DNA of 64,000 bases, from the NCBI GenBank assembly GCA_001915995.1, contig MNRO01000022.1:1-64000 (forward strand). Reading direction: 5' to 3'. The position numbers and the translations under genes are program-made. Positions 8,042 through 16,260 of this stretch are shown here, piece after piece. The stretch's first letter is position 1; the number at the start of each line of letters is the position of its first letter. The notes under the pieces were generated by a model, which was not told where the DNA came from, ran no database searches, and saw only the letters and a program-made list of their open reading frames with translations. The DNA is from Clostridium sp. 26_21 (GTDB lineage: Bacteria; Bacillota; Clostridia; TANB77; CAG-508).

Positions 8042-8584
8042 ATGAAAAAATTCATTAGTATCATTATTTTGAGCATTGTTTTGGTGGCTGGATGCATTAG
8101 TGCGTTTGCTACTAAAGAAATCGGAACTGCGATTTCGGCAGTTAAGGACAATGAAGGAAACATAAAAGTTTCTGAAATTGACCAAGATGGCAAACTTACA
8201 GCATATATTACTCCTTGTTATGAGGAAGAAAAATATGTTATGAAAGAAACTTGTCCAGTCTGTGGGAGTACTTTTTATAGAACTTACCACAAAGATGTAG
8301 AGCGGATTGATCCATATACAGAAAGTGGAGAATACACAAAATTCGTTGATCTGAAAGGTAAAGCACTTTACTTTGTAACTCCCAAAAATGAGCTGATGCT
8401 CATTAATCTGGTAACCAAAGAACAGATTCACATTTGTGATAATGTAAAAGGTCTTATCAGAATTGGTATGAATGGACGTTACATTGCATATGTGACGACA
8501 GACAATAAGTCTTTTGCTGTACCGTATGAAATCAAAGAAGATGGTGTACTTGATGCAGAATATACTGCAGAGTTTGGCGAATAA
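8042..8584 (+). CDS. Exported orphan protein with a CPVCG motif, 180 aa
   Basis: I do not recognise the family. Residues 1-17 form a signal sequence; LVAGC (Cys17) looks like a lipobox, though cleavage after AFA a few residues later is also possible. The mature part is rich in beta-type segments and includes TCPVCGSTFYRTYHK, a CxxC motif that could bind zinc or form a disulfide. ATG 8042 follows GGAGG (8029-8033) at normal distance. The gene uses codons such as CTG, CGG and GAT/GAC much more than its neighbours and is visibly richer in G+C, which suggests a different origin. It is a single-gene unit with its own consensus promoter and palindromic terminator. Confidence 0.75.
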   Translation: MKKFISIIILSIVLVAGCISAFATKEIGTAISAVKDNEGNIKVSEIDQDGKLTAYITPCYEEEKYVMKETCPVCGSTFYRTYHKDVERIDPYTESGEYTKFVDLKGKALYFVTPKNELMLINLVTKEQIHICDNVKGLIRIGMNGRYIAYVTTDNKSFAVPYEIKEDGVLDAEYTAEFGE

Positions 8585-8610
8585 AAGATAAATAACCAAG
8601 TAGCACACGG

Positions 8611-8637
8611 CGGCTCTCCTATAGGAGAGCCGTTTTT
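8611..8637 (+). terminator. Terminator of the secreted orphan gene
   Basis: The perfect palindrome CGGCTCTCCTATAGGAGAG plus CCG spans 8611-8632 and is followed by TTTTT. Confidence 0.92.
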
Positions 8638-8723
8638 ACTTTTGGAGAATAATTCACATATAATTCATAAATATAATATATAATTAACTGCATTAAAATG
8701 GAAAGTCAGTAAAAAACTTTAAC

Positions 8724-8752
8724 TTGAAAAAAGTATAGTAATATGATATATT
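8724..8752 (+). promoter_or_regulatory. Promoter of the activase gene
   Basis: TTGAAA (8724-8729), a 17-base spacer and TATATT (8747-8752), 38 bases before the ATG at 8790. Confidence 0.6.
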
Positions 8753-8789
8753 AGCAGAAGAATTGAATAAAAGTATAGAGGGAAAAAAT

Positions 8790-11700
8790 ATGAATAAATT
8801 AGTACATATAGGAATGGATGTAGGTTCAACAACAGTAAAAATAGTAGTTATGGATGAAAATTTAAAAGAAATATATACATCATATGAAAGACATTATTCA
8901 GATACAAAGAATACAGTATGTAAAGTATTAGAAGAATTAGTAGAAAAATATAAAGATAAAGAATTTACAATAGCATTAACAGGTTCAGGAGCAATGAGTA
9001 CAGCTAAATTTTTAGATGTACCATTTATTCAAGAAGTTGTTGCATGTAAAAGAGCTGTAGAAAGATATATTCCACAAACAAATGTAGTAATTGAGCTTGG
9101 AGGAGAAGATGCAAAAATCATTTATTTTGGAAGATCTGTAGAACAACGTATGAATGGAACATGTGCAGGTGGAACAGGAGCATTTTTAGACCAAATGGCA
9201 TCATTATTAAATACAGATACAGCAGGGTTAAATGAACTTGCAAAAGGATATCAAACAATATATCCAATTGCATCAAGATGTGGTGTATTTGCAAAAACAG
9301 ATGTGCAACCATTATTAAATGAAGGTGCAGCTAAAGAAGATATTGCAGTATCTATTTTACAAGCAGTTGTAAATCAAACAATATCAGGATTAGCATGTGG
9401 AAGACCAATTAGAGGAAATGTAGCATTTTTAGGAGGTCCATTAACATATTTACCAGAATTAAGAAAAAGATTTGTTGAAACATTACATTTAACACCAGAG
9501 CAAACAATAGTGCCAGAAGAAGCACATTTATTAGTTGCCAAAGGAGCATGTTTAGAAGCAAAAGATGAGTCTCCAATAAGTGTGGAAAAATTAAAAAGTA
9601 AAATACAAGTATTAAAACATTCTCATGACACAACAACAGTACCATTAAAACCATTATTTTCAACAAATGTAGAATATGATGAATTTAAAGCTAGACATGA
9701 AAAAGATAAAGTAGCCAAAAAGCCACTTTCAGAACATAAAGGAGACTGTTTTGTTGGAATAGATGCAGGTTCAACAACATCAAAATTAGTAGTTATAGAT
9801 AGAGATGGAACATTATTATATTCAGCATATCAAGGAAATGGTGGAAAACCACTTGACAGTATAATAGAAATGTTAAAAAAATTGTATTCTGTTATGCCAA
9901 AAGAAGCAATTATTCGTTATAGTGGTGTAACTGGATATGGAGAAAAATTAATACAAACAGCATTAAATGTAGATTTAAATGAAATTGAAACAATAGCACA
10001 TTATACAGCTGCAAAAAAATTCGAACCTAAAGTAACAAGTATTGTTGATATTGGTGGACAAGACATGAAATATATTAAACTAAAAAATAACACAATAGAC
10101 AATATAATGTTAAATGAAGCTTGTTCATCAGGATGTGGTTCATTTATTGAAACATTTGCTAAAAGTTTGAACCTAAATATAGAAGAATTTGTAAAAGAAG
10201 CATTAGAAGCACAAAATCCAGTAGATTTAGGTTCTAGATGTACAGTATTTATGAATTCAAAAATAAAACAAGCACAAAAAGAAGGATATTCAGTTGGAGA
10301 CATATCAGCAGGTTTATCATATTCAGTAATAAAAAATGCAATACAAAAAGTAATGAAAATAAGAGACGTAAAAAAATTAGGAAGCCATATTGTTGTACAA
10401 GGAGGAACTTTCTATAATGAAGCAGTATTAAGAGCATTTGAATTAATTGTTGGAAGAAATGTAACAAGACCAGATATAGCAGGGCTTATGGGAGCTTATG
10501 GTATGGCATTACTTGCATGTGAACAATATGAAGCAAATATGGACATGGAATATCATTCAACACTTGCAACAATTGAAGAAATTGATAAATTAGATATAAA
10601 AGTAACACATACAAGATGTAATGGATGTGAAAATCATTGTCAATTAACAATAAATAGATTTAGTAATGGAAAAAGACATATATCTGGAAACAGATGTGAA
10701 AAAGGTGAAGGAATAGTAAATTCACACAAAGATTTACCAAACTTAGTAAAATATAAATATGATAGAATATTTGGATATACACCATTAGAAGAAAAAGATG
10801 CACCAAGAGGAACAATAGGAATTCCAAGAGTTTTAAATATGTATGAAGACTATCCATTCTGGTTTACATTATTCACAAATTTAGGATTTAGAGTAATAAT
10901 ATCAGAAAAAAGTACAAGAAAAATATATGAAAAAGGTATTGAATCAATGCCATCTGAATCTGTATGTTATCCAGCAAAATTATCACATGGACATGTTATA
11001 AGTCTAATACAAAAGGGAATTAAAACAATATTTTATCCATGTATACCATATTCAAGAAAAGAATATGATGATGCAAATAATAGATATAATTGTCCAATTG
11101 TAATATCTTATTCAGAAGTATTAAAAAATAATATTGAAGAATTAAAAAGTGAAGATATCAAATTCATAAATCCATTTTTACCATTTGAATCAAAAGCATT
11201 ATTAAAAAGAATGATGGAATTACCTGAATTTAAAGAATATAATTTTAACAAAAAAGAATTAAAAAATGCAATAGAAAAAGCTCAACAAGAATATCAAAAA
11301 TGTAGACAAGATATACATGAAAAAGGAAAAGAAACAATTGAATATATTGAAAAAAATAATTTAAAAGGAATTGTATTAGCAGGAAGACCATATCATGTAG
11401 ATTCAGAAATAAATCATGGAATAGATACATTAATAACAAGTTTAGGAATGTGTGTATTAACAGAAGATAGTGTGGCAGATAAAGCATTACCAGAAAGACC
11501 ACTTCGTGTTGTTGACCAATGGATGTTTCATTCAAGATTATATGCAGCAGCAGATTTTGTAGGTAGACATGATAATTTAGAGCTTGTTCAAATAAATTCG
11601 TTTGGTTGTGGAGTTGATGCTGTTACAACAGATGAAGTTGAAGAAATTCTAACAAGTTTTGGAAAAATGTATACATTAATAAAAATTGATGAAGTAAATA

Positions 11701-13094
11701 ACTTAGGAGCTGTAAGAATTCGTTTACGTTCATTACTTGCAAGTATTAATAAAAGATTAAATAATAAAAAAGATGAAAAAGAAACAGGTGAATATTTCTT
11801 AAAGAAAAATCCATTTACAGAAGAAATGAAAAAAGAATATGTAATCTTAATTCCACAAATGGCACCAATTCATTTCGATTTTATTGAACCAGTTTTACAA
11901 AGTGAAGGATATAAAGCAAAATTATTAAGAGAGTGTACACAAAATACAATTGAAACAGGTTTAAAATATGTAAATAATGATGCATGTTATCCATCAATTA
12001 TTACAACAGGTCAAATGATAGAAGCATTAGAATCTGGAGAATATGATGTAAACAAAACAGCATTAATAATGTCACAAACAGGTGGAGGATGTAGAGCAAC
12101 AAATTATATAGGATTTATTCGTAAAGCTCTAAAAGACGCAGGTTTTGGACAAGTTCCAGTAATTTCATTTAATGTTGTCGGAATGGAGAAAAATCCTGGA
12201 TTTAAGCTAACATTACCATTAGTTGAAAAACTATTAAAATCAATGGTTTATGCAGATTTATTACAAAAAATGTTATATAAAAATAGAGCTTATGAAAAAA
12301 ATAAAGGTGAAACAGATAAATTATTTGCAGAATGGATGGAAAAGGCAAAAAAACTTGCAATAAATAGTAATTCAAAAGAATTTTCAAAAAGTATATATCA
12401 AATGGTGGATGATTTTGAAAAAATTGAATGGAAGCAAGGAAAAGAAAAGCCAAAAGTAGGAATAGTAGGAGAAATCTTAATTAAATATCATCCATTTGGA
12501 AATAATTATGTAGCAAATTTATTAGAAAAAGAAGGTGCAGAAGTTGTTTTACCAGACTTTATGGGATTTGTTAAATATGTTGCAGCAAATGGAGTAATAT
12601 CACATCAATTATTAAAAAATAATGGATTGAAATCAATGTTATTTGATGTTGCAATAAAATTGATAAATTCATTTGAAAAAGATGCTAAAAAAGCATTAGA
12701 AAAATCTAAAAAAGGATATTTACCAACTTGTGATATTTGGCATTTGGCAGATAATGTAAAATCAGTTTTATCAACAGGAAATCAAACAGGTGAAGGTTGG
12801 TTCTTGACAGCTGAAATGCTTGAATATATGGAAAATGGTATTCAAAATATAGTTTGTGTTCAACCATTTGCATGTTTACCAAACCATGTTGTTGGTAAAG
12901 GTGTAATAAAAACTATTAGAGATATGTTCCCAGATGCAAATATTGTACCAGTTGATTATGATCCAGGTGCAAGTGAAGCAAATCAGACAAATAGAATTAA
13001 ACTTCTTATGACAGTTGCTAAAGATAATTTGAAAATTAAGCAAAAAGAAAAAAAGATGACTGAAAAAGAAAATAAAAATAAAGTTAGTATATAA
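8790..13094 (+). CDS. Acyl-CoA dehydratase activase-type protein, 1434 aa (two ASKHA domains plus HgdB-like region)
   Basis: A large fused protein related to the ATP-dependent activators of 2-hydroxyacyl-CoA dehydratases (BadF/HgdC family). The first ASKHA ATPase domain starts at GMDVGSTTVK (about residue 8) and the second at GIDAGSTTSK (about 325). Each keeps the cysteines expected to hold the [4Fe-4S] cluster: GTCAGGTGAF with SRCGVF, and SSGCGSF with SRCTVF. A Cys-rich knot (CNGCENHC, then CEKG) follows near 620-645, then a DUF2229-type part (YEDYPFWFTLFTNLGFR). The last 500 residues resemble the dehydratase component. ATG 8790 is preferred over TTG 8763 because GAGGGA sits just upstream. 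The substrate is unknown; in many anaerobes this protein stands alone, as here. It is a single-gene unit. Confidence 0.88.
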   Translation: MNKLVHIGMDVGSTTVKIVVMDENLKEIYTSYERHYSDTKNTVCKVLEELVEKYKDKEFTIALTGSGAMSTAKFLDVPFIQEVVACKRAVERYIPQTNVVIELGGEDAKIIYFGRSVEQRMNGTCAGGTGAFLDQMASLLNTDTAGLNELAKGYQTIYPIASRCGVFAKTDVQPLLNEGAAKEDIAVSILQAVVNQTISGLACGRPIRGNVAFLGGPLTYLPELRKRFVETLHLTPEQTIVPEEAHLLVAKGACLEAKDESPISVEKLKSKIQVLKHSHDTTTVPLKPLFSTNVEYDEFKARHEKDKVAKKPLSEHKGDCFVGIDAGSTTSKLVVIDRDGTLLYSAYQGNGGKPLDSIIEMLKKLYSVMPKEAIIRYSGVTGYGEKLIQTALNVDLNEIETIAHYTAAKKFEPKVTSIVDIGGQDMKYIKLKNNTIDNIMLNEACSSGCGSFIETFAKSLNLNIEEFVKEALEAQNPVDLGSRCTVFMNSKIKQAQKEGYSVGDISAGLSYSVIKNAIQKVMKIRDVKKLGSHIVVQGGTFYNEAVLRAFELIVGRNVTRPDIAGLMGAYGMALLACEQYEANMDMEYHSTLATIEEIDKLDIKVTHTRCNGCENHCQLTINRFSNGKRHISGNRCEKGEGIVNSHKDLPNLVKYKYDRIFGYTPLEEKDAPRGTIGIPRVLNMYEDYPFWFTLFTNLGFRVIISEKSTRKIYEKGIESMPSESVCYPAKLSHGHVISLIQKGIKTIFYPCIPYSRKEYDDANNRYNCPIVISYSEVLKNNIEELKSEDIKFINPFLPFESKALLKRMMELPEFKEYNFNKKELKNAIEKAQQEYQKCRQDIHEKGKETIEYIEKNNLKGIVLAGRPYHVDSEINHGIDTLITSLGMCVLTEDSVADKALPERPLRVVDQWMFHSRLYAAADFVGRHDNLELVQINSFGCGVDAVTTDEVEEILTSFGKMYTLIKIDEVNNLGAVRIRLRSLLASINKRLNNKKDEKETGEYFLKKNPFTEEMKKEYVILIPQMAPIHFDFIEPVLQSEGYKAKLLRECTQNTIETGLKYVNNDACYPSIITTGQMIEALESGEYDVNKTALIMSQTGGGCRATNYIGFIRKALKDAGFGQVPVISFNVVGMEKNPGFKLTLPLVEKLLKSMVYADLLQKMLYKNRAYEKNKGETDKLFAEWMEKAKKLAINSNSKEFSKSIYQMVDDFEKIEWKQGKEKPKVGIVGEILIKYHPFGNNYVANLLEKEGAEVVLPDFMGFVKYVAANGVISHQLLKNNGLKSMLFDVAIKLINSFEKDAKKALEKSKKGYLPTCDIWHLADNVKSVLSTGNQTGEGWFLTAEMLEYMENGIQNIVCVQPFACLPNHVVGKGVIKTIRDMFPDANIVPVDYDPGASEANQTNRIKLLMTVAKDNLKIKQKEKKMTEKENKNKVSI

Positions 13095-13100
13095 GCAAAT

Positions 13101-13130
13101 AGCCCACACAGATTTTATTCTGTGTGGGCT
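13101..13130 (-). terminator. Terminator between activase gene and minus-strand orphan (probably bidirectional)
   Basis: AGCCCACACAGA (13101-13112) pairs perfectly with TCTGTGTGGGCT (13119-13130). The T-rich tract is on the minus-strand side (ATTTGCTTATAT), so it mainly ends the orphan gene, but it sits 7 bases after the activase stop and may serve both. Confidence 0.8.
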
Positions 13131-13152
13131 ACTGGTTAGAGGTTAAAAATCA

Positions 13153-13464
13153 TTACTTAATGCTATCTTCCTCATCTTCGGGGGAAACAGGAATTGCAAT
13201 CAAATCTTTTGCACAATATCTGTATTCCCAGCCAAACTCGTGTAAGAATTGATGGAACTGATCTTTAGGAAAGAGTTTGTTCTCGTACAAACGACAGAAT
13301 AGAACATATTCATTCCAAGTGCTTAAAGAAACGAAAATAGTTTGGTTCGGATAGATATCAACAGCAGAATCATCCTGCGAATCCAGAAAATTGCTAATAA
13401 GCTTTTTGGCTTCATTCAGTAAAGATTCCTGAATATTGTTGACCCAAATGTTAGACTTTTTCAT
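13153..13464 (-). CDS. Orphan paralog A, 103 aa, novel small family
   Basis: I know no named family. It is soluble, with no signal or membrane helix, and acidic at the C-terminus. It is homologous to the neighbour at 13688-14059: LLNEAKKLI matches LLLEDAKKII, and LFPKDQFHQFLHEFGWEY followed by KDLIAI matches LFPKEEFNTWLREHHWKL followed by DKIRLIEI. The start at 13464 follows AAGGAGG at good distance on the minus strand; the longer ORF from TTG/ATG further up lacks a site. Codon use is richer in G+C than the flanking genes. The leader carries GTTGC/GCAAC (13478-13492), a hairpin next to the ribosome site. It is a single-gene unit. Confidence 0.75.
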   Translation of the reverse strand: MKKSNIWVNNIQESLLNEAKKLISNFLDSQDDSAVDIYPNQTIFVSLSTWNEYVLFCRLYENKLFPKDQFHQFLHEFGWEYRYCAKDLIAIPVSPEDEEDSIK

Positions 13465-13532
13465 TACTGTCCTCCTTGTTGCATAACGCAACACTATAAT
13501 AATATACCAAAAACCATTAAGGTTCTATACAT

Positions 13533-13561
13533 ATTATAAAACATTTTACATAAAATGTCAA
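13533..13561 (-). promoter_or_regulatory. Promoter/operator of paralog A
   Basis: On the minus strand: TTGACA (13561-13556), a 17-base spacer and TATAAT (13538-13533). The spacer includes an 8-bp inverted repeat, ACATTTTA-CA-TAAAATGT (plus strand 13541-13558). The 18 bases 13544-13561 recur exactly at 14163-14180 before paralog B. Confidence 0.75.
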
Positions 13562-13640
13562 AAACTATTTGTAGTTTTGATTGTTTTTCGAAATTTCTTA
13601 TCGGTAATTTTTTCGAAAATTGGTATAAATAAAATTATAA

Positions 13641-13678
13641 CTAAAGGGCGCTTATCCTTTTCAGGAAAGCGCCCTTAG
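13641..13678 (-). terminator. Terminator of paralog B
   Basis: GGGCGCTT and AAGCGCCC pair, with an inner TCCT/AGGA stem. On the minus strand it is followed by the T-rich sequence TTTAGTTATAATTTTATTT. Confidence 0.75.
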
Positions 13679-13687
13679 TGCTATGGG

Positions 13688-14059
13688 TTAATTGATTTCA
13701 ATGAGCCTGATTTTGTCAACCAAACAGTTGAGCTTCCAATGGTGCTCCCTCAACCAAGTATTGAATTCTTCTTTGGGAAAAAGAGGATCCTTGATAATGC
13801 TGAGAAAGTGAAGCTTGTTCAGAGGGAGAGACGATTCATCAACTTCAAACTGATCTTCGAAGAGGTACAGAACGACTGTAGAGTCATCGAAGAGGTTCAT
13901 GTTCTTGTTGGAACTTTTAGAGTCTGATTCATACATAGAACTGACTTGGTCGAAGATGATTTTTTTTGCATCTTCGAGCAACAGTTCCTTAGAACGTCTG
14001 TTGATAGTGAGGAACATCTGCGGGGTAGGTAACATGTCAAAGTTCGTAGTGTTTTCCAT
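13688..14059 (-). CDS. Orphan paralog B, 123 aa, novel small family
   Basis: A soluble protein of the same unnamed family as paralog A; about 90 residues align, and the best block is LFPKEEFNTWLREHHWKL near the C-terminus. It carries an extra N-terminal piece (MENTTNFDMLPTPQMFLT) and a Ser/Asn-rich insert (residues about 45-56) that A lacks. The minus-strand start at 14059 follows GGAGGG at eight bases. G+C-rich codons set it apart from the surrounding chromosome. It has its own promoter, which shares an 18-base block with that of A, and its own terminator, so the pair appears to be two separately transcribed, co-regulated copies. Function is unknown. Confidence 0.75.
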   Translation of the reverse strand: MENTTNFDMLPTPQMFLTINRRSKELLLEDAKKIIFDQVSSMYESDSKSSNKNMNLFDDSTVVLYLFEDQFEVDESSLPLNKLHFLSIIKDPLFPKEEFNTWLREHHWKLNCLVDKIRLIEIN

Positions 14060-14151
14060 GATTCAAGCCCTCCATAGCTTGCTTGTAGATAACTAAATAA
14101 ATCAGTCATCGGATAATAAATATAACCACTTTTATGGCTACATACATTTTT

Positions 14152-14180
14152 ATTATACATCGTTTTACATAAAATGTCAA
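14152..14180 (-). promoter_or_regulatory. Promoter/operator of paralog B
   Basis: On the minus strand: TTGACA (14180-14175), a 17-base spacer and TATAAT (14157-14152). The plus-strand block TTTTACATAAAATGTCAA (14163-14180) is identical to that of paralog A. Confidence 0.75.
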
Positions 14181-14200
14181 ATTATGTAAGATGAAATTTG

Positions 14201-14229
14201 TTGACAAAATCTGGGGGTGAGTATATATT
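14201..14229 (+). promoter_or_regulatory. Promoter of the candidate toxin mRNA
   Basis: A perfect TTGACA (14201-14206), a 17-base spacer and TATATT (14224-14229). The predicted start is near 14236, just before a small hairpin CCTTT/AAAGG. Confidence 0.7.
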
Positions 14230-14261
14230 AAATATGCCTTTCGCCAAAAGGTAGAAGGGAG

Positions 14262-14283
14262 GTGTTATTATTTTGCACGATTT
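14262..14283 (+). repeat. Direct repeat copy 1 over the toxin start codon
   Basis: GTGTTATTATT, two extra T, then GCACGATTT. The same sequence without the extra TT recurs at 14384-14403 beyond the shared terminator. Copy 1 spans the end of the ribosome site, the spacer and the TTG start. Confidence 0.8.
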
Positions 14284-14341
14284 AATTGACTTGATAAAAC
14301 TTATATTGATTTACTACATAGTAAAGCTTTTGAGTAAATAG
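14273..14341 (+). CDS. Candidate type I toxin: 22-aa hydrophobic peptide
   Basis: A very short reading frame with a strong ribosome site (GGGAGGTG, 14257-14264) and a TTG start at 14273. The peptide begins MHDLIDLIKLILIYY and ends IVKLLSK. It is one hydrophobic helix with Asp residues at the front and lysines at the back, which is the build of Fst/TxpA-like membrane toxins. The mRNA starts about 37 bases upstream with a small hairpin and ends at a terminator shared with a convergent antisense RNA. It is too short for sequence-family assignment by eye; the call rests on the locus architecture (promoter, repeats, antisense promoter, shared terminator). Confidence 0.6.
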   Translation: MHDLIDLIKLILIYYIVKLLSK

Positions 14342-14344
14342 CAA

Positions 14345-14383
14345 AAAGAAAAGACTAAGAATTGGAGGTTCTTAGTCTTTTTT
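14345..14383. terminator. Bidirectional terminator shared by toxin mRNA and antisense RNA
   Basis: AAGACTAAGAA (14351-14361) pairs with TTCTTAGTCTT (14369-14379) around the loop TTGGAGG. T-runs follow on both strands (TTTTTT on plus; CTTTTCTTTTT on minus). The plus loop has UUGG, which fits a YUNR U-turn; the minus loop has CCUCC, complementary to the toxin ribosome site. Confidence 0.8.
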
Positions 14384-14403
14384 GTGTTATTATTGCACGA
14401 TTT
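14384..14403 (+). repeat. Direct repeat copy 2, inside the antisense RNA gene
   Basis: GTGTTATTATTGCACGATTT, the partner of the repeat at 14262-14283, which has two extra T in the middle. From here to 14580 the sequence is AT-rich with no gene; a TATAAT at 14499-14504 may belong to the next operon, but no -35 matches. Confidence 0.8.
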
Positions 14404-14423
14404 GTTTTACAATTGCTATAATT

Positions 14424-14452
14424 ATATTAGCATAATTATAAAAAAATGTCAA
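14424..14452 (-). promoter_or_regulatory. Promoter of the candidate antisense RNA
   Basis: On the minus strand: TTGACA (14452-14447), 17 bases, then TAATAT (14429-14424) preceded by TGC, an extended -10. Confidence 0.65.
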
Positions 14453-14580
14453 TGGTAAGAAAATTGTTTTAAAATACTAAATTGTACTGACCTCCCAGTA
14501 TAATCAAAAAACATCAAAAAAATGGTATAAATATATAAGGTTTACAAACGAAACCAAAATTAAGAAAATAAGGAAAAAGA

Positions 14581-16260
14581 ATGGAAAGATTATATAAATA
14601 TATAGAAATAACAGATTTAAAAGATATGCTAAAAAAATCAGGAGAAAAATATGGTGAAAAAATAGCATATAAAATAAGACAGGAAAATGGATATAAAGAA
14701 ATCACACATAATGAAGTAAGAAAAATGGTTGATGGACTTGGAACAAAATTGATAGATATGGGGTTAAAAGATAAAAGAATAGCTGTAATAGGTGAAAATA
14801 GATATGAATGGGAAATAGCATATTTATCAATAGTTTGTGGGACAGGAACAGTAGTACCATTAGACAAATCATTACCAGAAAATGAATTAGAAAGTTTAAT
14901 TGAAAGATCAAAAGCAGAAGCAATAATATGTTCACAAAAATATGTCGAAATATTAAAAAAGACAAAATTAAAATATATCATTTCAATGGATTTAGAAAAT
15001 GATAAAGATGGAATTATATCACAAAAAAGACTTATATCAGAAGGAATACAATTAGTAAAATCTGGAGATACAAGTTTTACAAATGCCAAAATTGATAATG
15101 AAAAAATGAGTATAATGTTATTTACATCTGGAACAACATCAATATCAAAAGCAGTAGCACTTTCACATAAAAATATATGTTCAAATTTAATGGATATATC
15201 ATCAATATTAGATGTAAATTCATCAGATGTGTTTTTATCATTTTTACCATTACATCATGTATTTGAATGTACAGTTGGATTTTTATTTTCATTATATGTT
15301 GGAGCTGAAACAGTATTTTGTGATGGAATTAGACATATTCCAGAAAACTTAGCTGAATATAAGGTTTCTGTAATGGCATCTGTTCCAGCAATATATGAAA
15401 GATTATTCAAAATAATAAAAAAGCACTTAGAAAAACAAGGAAAAGTTGAACAAATACTTAAAGATGAAGAAAAATATAAAGATTCAAGTATGGAAAAGAA
15501 AAAAGAAGTATTTAAAGAAATACATGATTCGCTTGGTGGAAATATAAAACTATTTATAAGTGGTGCAGCAAGTTTAGAACCAAGTATTGAAGAAAAATTT
15601 AGAAGGCTTGGATTTAATATGGTTCAAGGATATGGATTAACAGAAACATCACCAGTTGTTGCAATAGGAAATAAAAAATATCATAAAACAGGATCTATTG
15701 GAAAATGTGTTCCAAGTGATGAAGTGAAATTATTAGATGTAAATAAAGATGGAATTGGAGAATTAGCAGTAAAAGGACCTAATGTAATGATTGAATATTA
15801 TGAAAATAAAGAAGCAACAGAAAAAGTATTAAAAGATGAATGGTTTCAAACTGGTGATTTAGCAAGAATTGATGAAGAGGGTTATATATTTATTTGTGGA
15901 AGAAAGAAAAGTGTAATTGTATTAAAAAATGGTAAAAATATTTTTCCAGAAGAAATGGAAACATTAATTAATAAAGAAGATGGTGTAGAAGAATCATTTA
16001 TTTTTGGAAAGCCAATTTCAAAAGATCCAAATGATATAAAGATTTTTGTAAAAATTGTTTATAACAAAGAAAGTTTTGAAGGAAAAACAGAAACTGAAAT
16101 AAAAGAATATTTTAATGAAAAAATAAAATCAATAAATAAAACAATGCCACATTATAAAGCAATTAGAGGAATTATTATTTCAGACAAACCATTAATAAAA
16201 ACTACAACAAATAAAATTAAAAGAGAAAAAAATCTAGAACAAATAATGAAGGAGTTATAA
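14581..16260 (+). CDS. AMP-dependent acyl-CoA or acyl-ACP synthetase, 559 aa
   Basis: An adenylate-forming enzyme of the long-chain fatty-acid ligase family. The P-loop-like A3 motif FTSGTTSISKAVALSHKN is near residue 180, GYGLTETSPV near 350, TGDLARIDEEGYIFICGRKK near 420-440, and the catalytic C-terminal Lys region KTTTNKIKREK at the end. It heads the fatty-acid synthesis cluster, so it may activate exogenous or recycled fatty acids for FASII or phospholipids; whether the acceptor is CoA or ACP cannot be read from sequence. Its TAA overlaps the ATG of birA (TAATG), indicating translational coupling. Confidence 0.85.
   Translation: MERLYKYIEITDLKDMLKKSGEKYGEKIAYKIRQENGYKEITHNEVRKMVDGLGTKLIDMGLKDKRIAVIGENRYEWEIAYLSIVCGTGTVVPLDKSLPENELESLIERSKAEAIICSQKYVEILKKTKLKYIISMDLENDKDGIISQKRLISEGIQLVKSGDTSFTNAKIDNEKMSIMLFTSGTTSISKAVALSHKNICSNLMDISSILDVNSSDVFLSFLPLHHVFECTVGFLFSLYVGAETVFCDGIRHIPENLAEYKVSVMASVPAIYERLFKIIKKHLEKQGKVEQILKDEEKYKDSSMEKKKEVFKEIHDSLGGNIKLFISGAASLEPSIEEKFRRLGFNMVQGYGLTETSPVVAIGNKKYHKTGSIGKCVPSDEVKLLDVNKDGIGELAVKGPNVMIEYYENKEATEKVLKDEWFQTGDLARIDEEGYIFICGRKKSVIVLKNGKNIFPEEMETLINKEDGVEESFIFGKPISKDPNDIKIFVKIVYNKESFEGKTETEIKEYFNEKIKSINKTMPHYKAIRGIIISDKPLIKTTTNKIKREKNLEQIMKEL

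Larger units (their letters stand above)
14345..14417 (-). ncRNA. Candidate antisense antitoxin RNA, about 70 nt
   Basis: The RNA is predicted from a minus-strand promoter (TTGACA 14452-14447, 17-base spacer, TAATAT 14429-14424 with an extended TG motif) and from the bidirectional terminator. It contains the complement of direct repeat copy 2, which can pair with the start-codon region of the toxin mRNA (copy 1, with a two-base bulge). Its terminator loop exposes CCUCC. This is the arrangement of RNA II in the par/Fst loci. The transcript itself is inferred. Confidence 0.55.

Noticed and set aside
13739..14096. Plus-strand frames of 62 and 65 codons over paralog B
   Set aside because: Paralog B on the minus strand has homology to its neighbour, a ribosome site, a promoter and a terminator; the plus frames have none of these.
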